DNA of 64,000 nt, taken from Raphanus sativus (lineage: Eukaryota; Streptophyta; Magnoliopsida; Brassicales; Brassicaceae). The DNA lies in the NCBI RefSeq assembly GCF_000801105.2, contig NC_079519.1, positions 29,673,288 through 29,737,287 on the forward strand. Reading direction: 5' to 3'. This document shows positions 1-13,020 of the stretch, in pieces. Every line of letters starts with the position of its first letter. Position 1 is the first letter of the stretch. The position numbers were made by a program, and so were the translations under genes. The notes below the pieces were generated by a model that did not search any database, was not told the origin of the DNA, and saw only the letters and a program-made list of their open reading frames with translations.

Positions 1-1879
1 GGTTGTTTGGTCCTATCATGTCGTGTAAATATATACTTGTCATAACATTTGAGGAAAGCATATGATTTAGGAATTTAAGTAACTAATCAATACTGTTCAA
101 CTATCTATTTTGCATATTAAATATACAGTTTATTAGGAATCGATGAAGACGGGAGAGCAAGCCCATACGTTGTGATAATTTGAAGAAAGAAACTTATATC
201 AAAGAAAGATGTATTTCTCCTATAAATAGCATCTTATTGAATTTCCATATAGTGGTAAATACGTAGCAAACTCTCTTATTCCCACTCTTGATCCTTTAAG
301 TAATAACGTAAGAAGTACGTTGTAAAAACCTTGAAAAATAAAAGTGAAAAGGAAACATCTAGCCAAATATACACATAGCAGATGGTGGATCTGATTCATC
401 TCATCATCAAACCGATGATATGTACTTTAACCAAAAAGATAACGAACCATTTACGAAGGATGTAAACTACTAAATGTGACTATTGACACAAAATGCGATA
501 ATGATGATAATATTTTGAGTTTCGCATAAAAAGCCTCTTTTTATTTTTTAAGGTGGCTTGACACGGTGATAACTGATATCACATCATCCAATAACTATTT
601 AAAAAAAAATCATTAATCCTTTTCCTCTTAGTTAGATTATTAAGATTTGGCTATAGGAAATATGATGTGAGATTAGGAAATATGATGTGAGATTAGAAAA
701 TAATTGACGATGAAAATAGTGGGAATCTTTATTGTCAATGGCGTGCGGAAAATGAGTAATCGATAGGAGAGAGGACCAACGGTTAAAATGAAATTTTGCA
801 AAGTCACGTCGATCGGTCCATATTCTACAAAAGCAGTCCCAATTCTAGAGGCTTAAATTGTCAAGAACGGCAGAAAGTCTCAACGTTTATTATATAAGCT
901 GATAAGCATCATCCATTAAGTGTTTCATACGCACATAGTGGCGCATGAAACGTTATAAAAGTATCAATAACACAAAATTAAAATATATTGTTTTAAAATG
1001 GTTGTGGCTCTTATTAAGAGTTAAGATGATTTTATAATCCAACAACCCATTATGTTGCCTCTCATTTAATACAATTTGGTGGGTTTTTTAGTTCTTAGTC
1101 GTCCAAACGTGAACAATGCCAAAGTGAATAACTTCGTCATGTTTTACAACTTTAAAAATATATATTTAAAATATTTTAAGATGGCTAACTTGGTTGATAG
1201 ATCTACACATGTTATATACATCATTATATATCTTATAGTGTGATATTATTTTCTAGATAGGTTTTGTAATATAAAACATAATTGTGAGTTTGAGTGGATG
1301 CGGGATAGTGGAGAGAAACTCACTTGAAAACATGTATTGCATGACCAAATAAAAAGGGCTTTCGGCCAAGTTGTCCAATGGTGTGTCAAGGTGTTTGTCG
1401 CGCAAACGCAAATCTTATAGTAATATCGTTTGCAGGAATTATTTAGAATTTTATCATTATCACATGATTTTCTAAATTATCCATACAGCAAATTTCCAAC
1501 TAAAGTATATCTCTTAGTATCAACTGTACAAAAAAATTAGTATCAACTGTATATCCATTTGATATAAGTTTTATACAGTTAACCAATTAACCACGATCCA
1601 TAAATGAATTTCAACGGGAAAGCTTTGATAATTGGTACATTAAAATTTTTTAATGTACTTCTAGCAAAACACAACAAAGTTTTTAATGTTCAATAATGGA
1701 TTTTTAAAATTTTCCACATTACAATTTTATTATGATTTTTGCGTTTAAATAGATAGAAATTTAATAAACTCAATTAAGTTTTTGAAATTCAATTTTTTTT
1801 ATTAAATGGTAAAACCTAATATGCCAATAACTAAATCCCAGGGATTACAAATTAGACGGACGTTCGACCATTTTTTTAA
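1..1879. other. Intergenic, AT-rich, no gene seen
   Basis: No coding region is supported here. The only small structure I see is a perfect 20-bp unit duplicated in tandem at 654-673 and 674-693. Short open frames lack codon bias or recognisable motifs. Confidence 0.5.
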
Positions 1880-2312
1880 GCGGCAAAACCGAATTACGAA
1901 CATCTGCAGAGGCATTGAAGAGTTATCCATATCAAATGAAAACAGGGAAACTGCAGATGCAGGAGATGGAACAGCTAGCAAATGCTGCTCGTGGACTTCC
2001 ACCTGATCAGAACAGTCTCCACAGGCTAAAGGCTTTAGGCAATTCGGGGATAAACATACCTGTGAACAATACGAGCGGCAAAAGGATCTCTTCCTGTCTA
2101 TGCTGCACAAGCCAACAACACGACTATGCTAACGAAGCAGAACCACACGGATTCAGAGCTAACCAACGCCACAATCCATTAAGAAACATGAACGCATCAC
2201 CAAGATATAAAGGAACTAGTCCTTTGTTGCTGGTTTTGTGAGGAGCCCTTCAATCAGGGGTGTTTCTTCCCATCTGCCTCCTCAGCGGCAAATGCAAAAG
2301 TTCCAGTTATAG
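1880..2312 (+). pseudogene. SEUSS-LIKE (probably SLK2) C-terminal remnant
   Basis: Translated pieces match the region after the LIM-binding domain of SEUSS-LIKE adaptors, which act with LEUNIG as transcriptional corepressors. From about 1890 one frame reads EALKSYPYQMKTGKLQMQEM and then a segment like EQLANAARGLPPDQNSLHRL. A second frame gives GSLP followed by LTKQNHTDSEL, a third gives ASPRYKGTSPLL, and after another shift the sequence reads SPSIRGVSSHLPPQRQMQ up to about 2310. The frame therefore changes several times, and neither the LIM-binding domain nor an upstream exon is present. In Arabidopsis SLK2 (At5g62090) lies just beyond ARF2, so this is best read as the syntenic copy decaying in place rather than a transposed fragment. 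SEU, SLK1 or SLK3 as the source cannot be excluded by eye. Confidence 0.75.
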
Positions 2313-2717
2313 CTTGTTTACAGTCATGTGGTTAGGATCGTTATCAGAGCTAGTAATCCATGTTATGTTCCTTTTTATAGACTTACTTTCTAAACTGCAT
2401 CCTGGTGAGCAGTGACCAACGATAACTAAACAAATGAAATAAGAAAAACGTATTAATCTGAGTCAAATTGGTGAGTATTCATACCAAGAGGCTAAACTAG
2501 CCTACTTCGAATATGCTACAACAGTACTCCATTACGGAGGAGCTTCTAATCGATTGAATAGGAACCAAAGCGAGAAATCAAAGGATGCGTTTCTCATTTC
2601 TTGTCCAGGAGAAAAAGATATATCTCTGAATGTGTAAAATACACTTGTTACCTAACCGGTGTCAATTGCTTGCCAAAGAAGGAACCCAGATTCAGTTATA
2701 GTTCTCTGTTGAACTAA
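2313..2717. other. Intergenic, nothing recognised
   Basis: Spacer between the SLK remnant and the Helitron. No open frame or repeat is supported. Confidence 0.5.
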
Positions 2718-3669
2718 TCTATATTATTAAAAGAGAAGTACAAATATTGATTTACCCTAAGATTTACTACTTATTTACATTATCATACCATTGAGTTATT
2801 AAATGAAGCTATATTTAAGTATGTTTGTCCTTTCCTAATTTAAATAATAATAGATTTAAGCATTTAATGTCTTTTTTAATTTAAATAATAGATTTCTTTA
2901 ATAAAATCTTAAACAAAATAGATTTTCTAATATATTTCTTATTAACTTAATAAATATTTTTTATATTTATTAGTAATAAATAATAAAATAAAAAATCACA
3001 CATCATAATCAATTTATACAACATATAATAAAATATAAAATAGTTAATTCATATATTATTAGCATAATGCTTTCATAATATAAGTCCATTTAGTTATAAA
3101 TATAAGATTTATTGATATGATACACTGTGATATAATAAAATATTAAATAACAAAATATAATTATTTTAAAGTAATAAATAAAATTATTATATTTTAAAAT
3201 GTTATATAACAATTATGTAATACATTTTAATTTACATATATGTATATAGTATACTATTAGTACAGAGAAAAATTTAAAAGTGAAAGCAAAATATTTATAC
3301 GATTACGGGTCAAGCTCTAAAAATAAACAAAAACAGCTCAACATTATTTTTTTTTAAAAAAATATTTTAATAGAAATTATAATTCCCAATATATTAGTAT
3401 ATTTTATGTATTTATAAATTTATTTCTTTGTTTTTGAGGGATGTTAAAATTTTTGAATTGAAAAAATTAAGACCCACCTCTATATTATTTTAATTAGGAA
3501 AATTAAATTTTATATCAGAATGTTTTATTAAAATTTTAATTTTAATTTTTATTATAACTGCAAAGATTAATTTTAATCTAAATTTATATTTAAATATTAC
3601 AAATACATCAATTAATATTAAAAAATAAAAACATAAAATAAATACCCGGTCGGGCGGGTCAAGATCTAG
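2718..3669 (+). mobile_element. Non-autonomous Helitron, copy A
   Basis: The element begins TCTATATTATTAAAAGAGAA and ends with a GC-rich stretch followed by TCAAGATCTAG, so it has the Helitron 5' TC and 3' CTAG termini. It sits between host A (2717) and T (3670), the A^T target expected of Helitrons. The 3' end carries CCCGGTCGGGCGGG, a decayed form of the hairpin that is perfect in copy B at 13910-14796. The two copies share most of their AT-rich length in opposite orientation. No Rep/helicase coding is visible, so it would depend on an autonomous relative. Confidence 0.85.
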
Positions 3670-4319
3670 TTTAAACTTAAAGGTTAAAACACTCATAATA
3701 CTATTTAAACAGGTAGAGAGGAATGTAGATTCGAATACTATTCAAAAGGTACAATATTAAAAACTTATGTACATTGAGATTAATATATAAACAATAAAAG
3801 ACTTTTCAAGTGATCATTTGGTGAAAGAAGAAGAAATTACATATAAGCAAGGAAACGAAACCAAGCCTCCATCTACAACTCCTCACCATCTTTTTCTACT
3901 TATAAAAAGACCCTTTCCATATTCTACCATATAATACCTCTAACCATTTTTGTTTACTTAATAATATATATTTATATTTGATTATTATTAGATATTAGGA
4001 TGGTGGAAGATGCTTATAACCTAAGTGCCCAACAAAATACTTCAAAAATTGCATTTTTAATACCATTACTTAATAACCCTCCATAATCCCTTTTTCTTAC
4101 TCTCCAGTCTCCACCATATCAAACTCTTCTTGATTTCTGTTCCTACTTCTCTTCCCCTGCGTTACAAAGCTACCAAATGTTATTTGTATGGTAATGATAT
4201 GATATGAACTCTCTCTAGCGACTTGTCAAGTTATTAATTCAGAAGCATACATATGTAAAACATTATACATACCTCAGCTTGTAGCAAAAGGGTGCTGTTT
4301 TTTTCTTGGTGTAAGAGTT
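3670..4319. other. Intergenic plus ARF2 3' UTR
   Basis: AT-rich spacer downstream of ARF2, which is transcribed leftward. The part next to 4320 must contain the ARF2 3' UTR. No other gene is supported. Confidence 0.5.
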
Positions 4320-7300
4320 TCAGGCGCTGGACAGTGAAGGATTCGAAGCAGACTTGGCGTCCTTTGGATCTGATCCTTCCCCAACAACTGCTTCTTCCTC
4401 GCTCCTACAGCTTAGAGTTCCCGGGTTCATCTTCCTCACTTCCTCTTTCGTGTATATGGAGATTTTTCGAACCATCCCACAAAACTCCCTGTGAATAAAT
4501 CATCAAGTCAGTGTTAAAATTGATATATATTGGCGTCAGAAGATGGAAAGAAAAAACTGCAAAATCTTACTGCCAGGGATCGTCACCAACAAGCATCATA
4601 TCATCCTCGGCATCTGTGTAAACTATCAGCCAATCCTTTTTAGGAGCCATCAACTCTCCGTTGAACTCAAACATGCTATCCAGTTCAGCTATCAACTCCT
4701 CGTAGTTCTGGAACTTTGAGAGATCCACTGACCGGCCGAGTGCAATGCCCTGCTTGTGAACCTTTACAAATAAAACCAATGGTGTAGTGTTGTTAGTCAA
4801 GAATGGCTTCAAGGGTTTGGTCCCTACAAGCTCATACAATCTGTGTGAAACAATAGCAAAATAAACTCACCTTTGTACAACTCCTACTTGAGTTTGATTT
4901 AGTATGAACGTCCTTCAGATGAGGATTCTTAACCTGGAATGGTCTTCCCTGCTCACGATGATCAGTTGTCGATTTTGACTGATCAGAAAGATCCTGAACC
5001 TTTGGAGATGCTACCTGCGTAAGCCCCGCAGTACCATTGAAATTGTTTCTCGGTGAATCTGTCCCATTCACGTTGTTGACCAGAGCAATGCCAAAAAGCC
5101 TGCAGTTCCCGTCTCTTGACTTTGCTGTCTCCTCTTCTACCATCGCAGGTCGTTGTGTTACATGCTCCCTAGCCTGAGCTTGCGCTTGCGCCTGAGCGTG
5201 AACCGCTTCCTCATAATAATTCAACGCACGTGGACGTATTGGCCAATTGCCACCAGCGTTCTCAGTCGTCAGAGAATGAAGCACTGGATATTCGCCATAT
5301 TTGGCACTGCCTCGCCCTTGGAAAGAGGAATCAGATGCTGCAGGGACCTTTGGAGATTCGTGTAACTTCAGGGAGAGACCAGACTGCATCATCTGCCACT
5401 GGTTAGCAAAATAATCAAACTTGCCATCCCGATCACCAAGGAATTTATTTGCCGCCACAGAAGGTAATGATGAATGGTCATAGAAAGGTATCTGATGACC
5501 GCGCGATGGATCTATGTTCGCCCCAAAGCCAGAAAGCAAATCCGTGTAACTAGGTTCATGCCTGCCTGAGGACATCCAGTTCTCATATCTTTTAGAAGCG
5601 GAAGCCACATCAACCTTGTCATCATCCGCTGAGGATTGCCACACAACAGAGCTCTCAGGAGCATCGCACTCTACACTCTCAGAATGTTTCGTTCTCAAGG
5701 TCGGGTATTCTTGACCTTGAAAGACCCTTGTAAGTCCACTTGCCGGTAAAGGGTCCTTGCTTGCCATAGATGAGCCTGTTAAGTGGACAATGTATTAGTA
5801 ATTTTCACACACTAATATAGTCAGACGCACTGCAAGGGAGAGTTTACCTTCTCTTATGAGCTTGGAAGAGTCGGGAGATGAAGGAGCTATGTTGGATCTG
5901 GGCCTCTTAGGCCTGGACATGGGAACAGGACTCAGAGCCGGAGGAGCAAGTGCTGGCTCTAGCTTCCACGGAGATACCCTATCAGGTCGAGGAATACTAG
6001 AAGTCTCATCCCATCTTACCTGCAAGAAAACTAAACATTTAGCCTTCGTTCACTGATAAGAATAGTGTCTAGATCTTGCCTACAATATAGGTCATCTACC
6101 TTGAGGGATCTCCACTTTGATTTTGCCCACCTCGTGGGGTCAGAGTCTTCAATCCCAACAATAGTGCCAGTAAACCTAATAGAAATCAATACAATCTGTG
6201 AGGTTCTCCTTCAACATAATCAGATATAGATACTCAAAAACAGTATTTTCTTTACCTCTGCTCCGGAGCCTCTTCGCCTTCAAATCTCATTTTAAATCTC
6301 ATGCCTATGGAGTAGTTATTTTTCACAGACTCCATATACTGATCAAACGGAACAATAAACTCCGATGGGCTTGTCCTGCACAATGCATGAACATTAGTAA
6401 GTAACTCGCAGACATTGAACATAAACAAAACAGCAAAGGATCAAAGCTATCATGTTAGCTTAACCAAAACAAACCTTGGTTTATAATAGACTGAAAACAT
6501 GGTTCCTGTTGAAATGGCGTGCCATGCGGTGGCCAGTACTCCAAGATGCATGCTGTGGCTCGATATAACAGACGAAGGCACATTTCCTTGTTGTCGCATT
6601 GCACGTCTTACACCCACACGTAATTCTCCGTTCTCACCCCTAAAGAAGAATTAGATATTTAACATCAATGAAACAAACAAATACAACTGTAGCCAAGAGC
6701 ATCATGAACATAAAAAATCAACAAACCTTAGAAATATAAATGCATCTCCTGCAACCAGCCTCTTGGAGCTAACAAACACGCTCCATCCACTCTGAAGCAA
6801 ATGCCTTCGTGGTTGACCTGTTAATAAAACATCAACCACCACAGAACGGTGATCACACAAGAATCAAGAAACATAAATTAAACAAGATACTCATAATACA
6901 TTTCCAATAGATCCCCCCTATACCTCTGAAAATATGTCTGAAACGCCACTCGTTTGCATGCAAATCTTTTGCAACCAACTCTTGAGTAGGAGGTTGACGT
7001 GACATATCCTGAGAGAAGAGACAAAAGGGGTGGGTTAAAGACAAAAATACAGTTAAAATATGTTTCAAAGGAGATAAAAAGCAACTGAAACACCAACCAG
7101 GGGTGGGAGACACTCGTCCGCATGCCGCCTAAGCACAGAAAACCCGCCATGTGTACTTGTGTCGGACGCAGTCAAGGTTTTGCAGAACGAGTGCACCTGG
7201 AACTTGGGAGGTGGAGGAGGAGGCGTCTCTTTCTCAATAGCATTCTCGTCTTGCTGTAAGAAGAAGAAAAAAATCAGTTTCTTCAAGAACATCGTCCGAT

Positions 7301-8007
7301 ACTCAGCTCAAACGAAAAAATTAGAAGACACACAACTCACAATAGCCTCGGGAAGAAGAGTGATCTGCGCATACACTTCGTCACTGTCTACCTCTGCCTG
7401 TAAAACCATAACACAAAGCCATCATTAGCTGACAATTCAAGACTCGAAAAAAAAAAAAAATTCCCAAACAGAAAATGAGAGAAGAAGAATACCTTTAAAT
7501 CAACATTAATGACTCGACAAAGGAGCTTAGATGGAAGATCATAGAGAGGCATCTGCTGCTCAGCTGCCTGGTTTGTCGACGCCTCAACCTAAATCATCAA
7601 CAAAACGACAAAAAATTAAACCAAAACATAACAAAAGATATCACAAAAAAAAACTGAGAGAAGAATAACACACCTGCTCGATGTGTCCCTGAGGGAAGTA
7701 GAAGACACGGTCATCTTGCTTAGGCACAGTCACAAGAGGACCAGCACAAGCGTGCCACAGCTCTCTGTATAAAGCAGCTTCAGCGTCCACTATGAACACC
7801 ACCAACAAGAAGAAAAAGTCAGTCAGCGTCCACAAACCTAAGAAAAAAAAAGAAAAAAAAGTCAGAAACGGAGTTCTCACCAACACGGTTAGAATGACCT
7901 TTTTGCCCCTCCCCGGTCACTGAGACGTTTCTAGTCTCCGTCGTTGAGTCACCGTTAAAGTTATCTCCTCCACGATTTCCTCTCATAGAGACCTCGGAAC
8001 TCGCCAT
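4320..8007 (-). CDS. ARF2: Auxin response factor 2
   Basis: DNA-binding repressor of auxin-response (AuxRE) genes, acting in the nucleus in growth, senescence and organ-size control. Coding exons (complement): 7881-8007, 7674-7789, 7493-7588, 7341-7397, 7098-7253, 6924-7008, 6727-6817, 6475-6639, 6256-6375, 6100-6175, 5848-6019, 4871-5775, 4571-4761, 4320-4488. All junctions are GT-AG and in frame, giving 841 residues (Arabidopsis about 859). The B3 domain is at about 150-253 ([20 protein letters not shown]), followed by the ARF middle domain and a Q/A-rich stretch (QAQAQAQA). The C-terminal PB1 domain, from about 723, contains [12 protein letters not shown] and GDDPWQEF. The start at 8007 matches the family N-terminus MASSEVSM. 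A tasiR-ARF site lies in exon 12. No defect was seen. Confidence 0.97.
5708..5728 (-). promoter_or_regulatory. TAS3 tasiR-ARF target site in ARF2
   Basis: The plus strand here reads TTCTTGACCTTGAAAGACCC, nearly identical to the TAS3-derived tasiR-ARF, so the ARF2 mRNA (minus strand) pairs with it almost completely. The known small RNA has T instead of A at position 13 and differs at the last base. TAS3 control of ARF2/3/4 is established; pairing here is inferred from sequence. Confidence 0.8.
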
Positions 8008-8460
8008 AAAACCTCAGATCTGTTTCATCTGGCGACGAACAAGCCTCTAAGCAAAACGAAATCAACAGTAAAATCTCCAAATCTCGATTTCGATTCCGAT
8101 CCTTCGTCTCTATCTCTGTTTACAACACACAATCGCCACTCGTTTTAGCTTCGTTACATTTTACCTAATAAACCTAGCAGAGAGACTAAACCCTAGAATC
8201 AAACGAGTTAAGTAAACCACCAAATTTCACCTCGAATTAGCTCGATTTCAACAGCTACCGTGAGCTCTCTCTCTCCTTTCACTCGTCTTCGTCTTCCTTT
8301 ACTCGCTTCTGGCTGTTATCGGAGGTTACAGACGCTACCGGAGACAAGCTACCTTTCTTCTCCCTCTCTCTCTCTCCTTTTTTTTTTCTTTGTGATTTCT
8401 TATCTTTTTCTTTTTCTGGGTCTGAGGCGACCAAAGGCTTAAAAACCAAGAGTAGTCAAA
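8008..8460 (-). promoter_or_regulatory. ARF2 5' leader / proximal promoter
   Basis: Immediately upstream of the ARF2 start. It contains CT/GA-rich tracts (about 8262-8275 and 8363-8400) typical of Brassicaceae leaders. A transcription start cannot be fixed from sequence, and a leader intron is possible. Confidence 0.4.
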
Positions 8461-10268
8461 ACCGGCTTTCACCGGTTACCATTCTCCCTTTCGCACCGGC
8501 TATTTCCGGTTGTAACCCTTTCCGGGGGACCAGGGTCCGCGACCTCACTAGGCTATAGACTAGACTAGTCACGATATTATTATTGTCTTTCCTCCCTTGT
8601 TGTTATTAATTTAATACACTTATTGATTTTTTTCTATTACTAGATAAACAAGTTTTTACAGGTAATATGTTCAACTATTTAAATAGGTTCAACTAGATAA
8701 AAGTTGCTATTAAATTCACAGCGCACGAAAAATTGTAAAAAAATTACAAAATTCAATTTTTAAGAAACTACAGTGCCCAAAAAAATCTTTAAAAAATCAA
8801 ATATCAATATTCATCTGTTCAAGTTTATTGCGAATACAAGTTTTTCAGTAAAAAAAAACAGTTTATTGTGAACATCACACCTAAATATTAATATAGTCCT
8901 TTAATGAAAATAAATTTATTTTGTAAAATAAATCGAAGGAAAACCTAATTACTTACTTTAGTAGGTTAATTGTATTGGAATCATTACCATAAGCATAACT
9001 TTTAGAACACGTAGTAGAAAATTAATCATCTCTTTTTACCCAAAAAATTAATCATCTCTTTTGACCCCCAGAAAAAAAACTACTAAACCATCGGTTAAAA
9101 CTTGAGGAAAGAAAATTAAAAGTGAAATTAATACCCAGATGGTAGTAATTTATTTGATCAAAGAAAAAAAAAGATGGTAGTAATTTATTAGATTTGCACG
9201 AAATAAAGGCTGATTTAGTTTGTTAGATAGATGGACTAACGGCGTCAACACGTCGCGAGCACACGATAAATTTTGATTGGTGAGAAAAGATAACGGTGTT
9301 TGTGAAAGATAGCGTCAATAAGAAAGGTGTTGTGTTTTTATTGGGAAGTGGCTTTGTCTTGCTGTGAACAGGCAGGTCTGGGTGGACGTAGAGAGAAGTT
9401 AATAGCTACGTGGCGTAATATGTGCATTTTAGCATTTTTAATATATTCCGGTATCATTTTCCACTCTCTTCTGGCTATCGTGCGCTGTGAGGAATTTTCG
9501 TGCCATGGATCTCTCGTATTTAATTTTGCCCTGTTTACCTTTAAATGGAAAAACAAAGACGTTTCGTTATTGTGTTTTTTCTTAATTAGGTTGAAAGTTA
9601 GATAATACCAAAATAAAAAGGATTGACTTATATGAACTGCAATTATATATAACCGATTTCTAGTTTGAAACAATAATTAAACGTTATTGATATTTGGTTG
9701 TTGTGGTCCAAGTTCATTTGAAGTTTGCTATAGAATACAAAACCACAAAAAACACTAATAGAATTAGCTTAAGCAAAATATGGAACGGACCATCAGTCAT
9801 GCATGCGGTTTGCCGACATATCAGGCATGCCATATTTATATTTCACCTAGTTATTTAACTATGTAACTGAGTGGTAACTCTCGTATAAACATTAAATATG
9901 CCCTTGTTTTCATGCTGAGGGGTTACTCAATTTCTATGATCTATACTATTCTTGCATATGCTGACATGCTCATCTATAAATGAAACATGTAACCTCACCC
10001 TTTTTTCTCCTGCATTCAGTGTATAAGTGCCATAGTCTTTTTAAAAACATTCATCACTTCGAAAACTTAACAAAATCATTACATTCTGAAATGTATGACC
10101 TGGAAAGCTAAATCACGTTGTCTTTTGTTGTTTGTTATGATTAGCGATCAAGGCACTGCAAACTATGAACTATCTTTCTTTTATTTTTTATTTGGTGTAA
10201 ATCTTTCTTTCTTTTATTTTTATTGTTAACATCACGTAAAGCATGAATAACAGTTGGAATTGACCAAA

Positions 10269-10270
<2 letters not shown>
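8461..10270. other. Intergenic, upstream of ARF2
   Basis: No gene recognised. Open frames at 9327-9673 overlap on both strands, have no motif and look like chance. In Arabidopsis this interval would hold At5g61940-61990; I see no trace of them. Confidence 0.45.

Positions 10271-10325
<55 letters not shown>
10271..10325. repeat. (AT)n microsatellite
   Basis: Uninterrupted AT dinucleotides, about 27 units, in gene-free DNA. Confidence 0.97.
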
Positions 10326-10328
<3 letters not shown>

Positions 10329-10828
10329 TATTAATCCAAGATAAATATGGAATTGAAACAGTGTTTCTTTAAACAAGTTTTCACAGGTAATATGTCGTCT
10401 AGGAGACGATATGTTAACAACACGTACGAGAAATTAGGAGGACAAAATTCACGTGTTGATATGGGACTTGCTAGATGTGTGGTATGAACGCAACCGTGGT
10501 GGGAATCTTTGTCCGATAAAATAAAGACCTATATAATTGAAGCTACCAGTGCAATATTAAATATAAAGGTTGGCAAAACAAGAACCGGGTGGTATCAGTG
10601 TAGTGGCATGGAGTTTTGGATTGTTAAGCAATATTTTTTTTTTTTGTAAACTAATTGTTAAGCAATATGAATTGAAAGTAATTTACTAGTATATTTTATT
10701 ATGTGATCACGGAAATGTGTAATCTGTGAATTACCTCTTCGTTCTTACAAGTTAGTAACTGAGAGGCTAATAAAAAATTTGACAAAAGAAATTACATTAT
10801 CAAACTGGTTAAAAAAGATAAGCTAATA

Positions 10829-11060
10829 CTCAATCCATTTTAAAATATTATATGTTTTAGTTTTTTCACACATATTAATAAAACACATTAAATATATGTA
10901 TTAAATGCATAGTTTTCTTTGATTATCTATTTTCATGATTATAAACCAATAAAAATTTAATAAATGCAATTAATTATTAATTGATAAAAATGTATTAAAT
11001 AAAATATATATTTTTGAAACAATTTTTTCTATAATGTGTATGCTTATGAAACCGATGGAG
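10829..11060. mobile_element. Stowaway-like MITE, diverged
   Basis: The left end (CTCAATCCATTTTAAAATAT) and right end (ATGAAACCGATGGAG) are imperfect inverted repeats of the TACTCCCTC-type termini seen in two other elements here. TA dinucleotides flank both ends (10827-10828 and 11061-11062), as expected for Tc1/mariner-derived MITEs. 232 bp, non-coding. Confidence 0.65.
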
Positions 11061-12139
11061 TAATACACAAATTCGGAGTTAAAATACAAGTAATATTATA
11101 ATTCTTTGCAGCTGACATTACCGGATTTAGCAACTATCGAGATGTGTGTAATTGTAGCATATGTAACACATACACGTGAATGTTTCCTTTATCGTCAATT
11201 TCTGACACTGATGACTAAAGTAAATCTATATAGGCATATACTTATTTATTTTTACTTATTTATTTATTTTTTATTTTTTTTGCTAAAATACTTATTTATT
11301 TTTTTGTTCATGTATTCTTGATGATCGGTCCATATTGCAAGTTGGAGAAATATGGTTGATGGAAAACGAGAAAAATGTGGTATATTTTCGATGTCGTCTT
11401 TCTAACTAATTTTTTTTTGGTATCCATAGGACCATAACCACGTATCTAGGATGGTTACTAATCAGATATATGGATTATTATAGATATTTGTGATTCAATT
11501 CGTAGTCGCTAAAATATTGTGTATTGGATATCTGATTTTTTCAAAATTTAGATTGAATATTTGATTTAATCTGTAAAAAATACTTTTAATAATATAAAAT
11601 AATAATATTTTATTACAAAAAATCTAATAAATAATTTAATAAATTTAGTAAATAAAAGTACTATAAAACTTATATACAATTTAACATTTATATAACTTAT
11701 TTATATAGTGTTTTAGGTATATGTACATATACGCATACAATGAATCATATCAGATTTCTGTTTCTTAAAATATTAATATATATAATTTTCTTCGTTTCTT
11801 GTGGATATTATTTATTGATATTTGTTTTGTTTCGTAAAATTACAAATATCTGAATTTTTTAATTCGAATGGACAACAGATTTAACCAAACTTTAGAAATA
11901 TTTTGCCACCTCTAATATCCATGTCAAACTGCATTCCTCAATTATCGAAATTTTACTGCCTAATTATTTGAGTTTTTTCCGTATGCGGTAGACTAATATC
12001 AAAGTTTTTTTTAAAAATCATGTCACTTTCCACTGTAGAAACCAACAACAAATATTGAATATTTTTGCTGGCAAAAAAAGGAATCATTCGCTAACACTGT
12101 TAGTCAGTCGTTACCAACCAACGACAAGATGTTCTCGGG
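11061..12139. other. Intergenic, repeat-derived
   Basis: AT-rich. The stretch from about 11430 to 11920 resembles other Brassicaceae hAT-type repeats (right end GCCACCTCTA), but the boundaries could not be proved. No gene is supported. Confidence 0.4.
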
Positions 12140-13012
12140 CAGGGGCGGTTGTAGGTTAAGGGGTACGGGGGCACGTGCCCCCTACTCTTTTTTTTTTTTT
12201 TTGGAAAATTCTATGCTTATGTGATTAAATTGTTATTGCATTAGTGAATAAACAGATAAAGTGTCCTCAACTCATAACATTTTTTAGTAGAGATTGGCAT
12301 TCATATACTCATTTGGATTCAGATTTCTTCGGATCTTCAGGGTTAAAGATTCCAGTTTCATTCTGATATTTCTAAATTTTGGTTTGGGTTTCAGATTTTT
12401 AAAGGTTCGGTTCGGGTTTGGATAACCATTTAAATTATTTTAATTTTTAAAAAATTCATTATATACTTTAAATTTCTCAAAATCTTTAAAAAATAATATA
12501 TTTCATATAAATTTGAATAACATATGTTAAAATACATAAAAGCAACATATAAATTAATATTGTTTGAATATTTAGATAAAGAATCAATAGATATTTTAAA
12601 TTTTTAGTGTTTTGAGTATACTTTAGCTATTTTAAACATTTACTTTTGACTATTCGTATATATTTTCAAATATTTTGGATAACTTAAAAATATCTTATAT
12701 ATTTTGGATGTATTTTTAATATACATTAAATCTAAAAATAATTAATATATTTAGGTATATAAATCTATTTCAGATACATTCGAATACCCAAAATATTTTG
12801 GTTCGGTTGGATTGGTTTAGGTCAAATTCGGTTTCGGTTCTCTATATACCAAAATTTTAAACGCATTCGGATATTTAATCAATTTTGATTCGGACTAGAT
12901 ACTACTTTTTGGATCATATTCGGTTCAGTTCTTGGAATTCTAATTTTTTTTTGCCCAGCCTTAATTTTTAGTATTGTGCCCCCAACATAAATTGTTTCTG
13001 GATCCGCCACTG
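12140..13012. mobile_element. Non-autonomous hAT-like element
   Basis: Starts CAGGGGCGG and ends CCGCCACTG, short inverted termini, and is flanked by a perfect 8-bp target duplication TTCTCGGG (12132-12139 and 13013-13020). Both are diagnostic of hAT elements. The interior (about 12290-12945) is rich in TTCGG/TTCGGG motifs resembling the element at 41333-41952, so a nested insertion is likely. No transposase frame. Confidence 0.85.
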
Positions 13013-13020
13013 TTCTCGGG

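Noticed and set aside
9327..9673. Overlapping open frames on both strands
   Set aside because: No motif, no codon bias, no splice context; likely chance frames in the ARF2 upstream DNA.
10271..10325. Regular AT repeat considered as a CRISPR-like or satellite array
   Set aside because: Simple dinucleotide microsatellite without spacers, in a plant nuclear context.
11430..11920. Possible further hAT-type MITE (right end GCCACCTCTA, near-duplicate TATCCAT at both sides)
   Set aside because: The candidate target duplication is offset and inexact and the left terminus does not match the right, so the boundaries cannot be defended.
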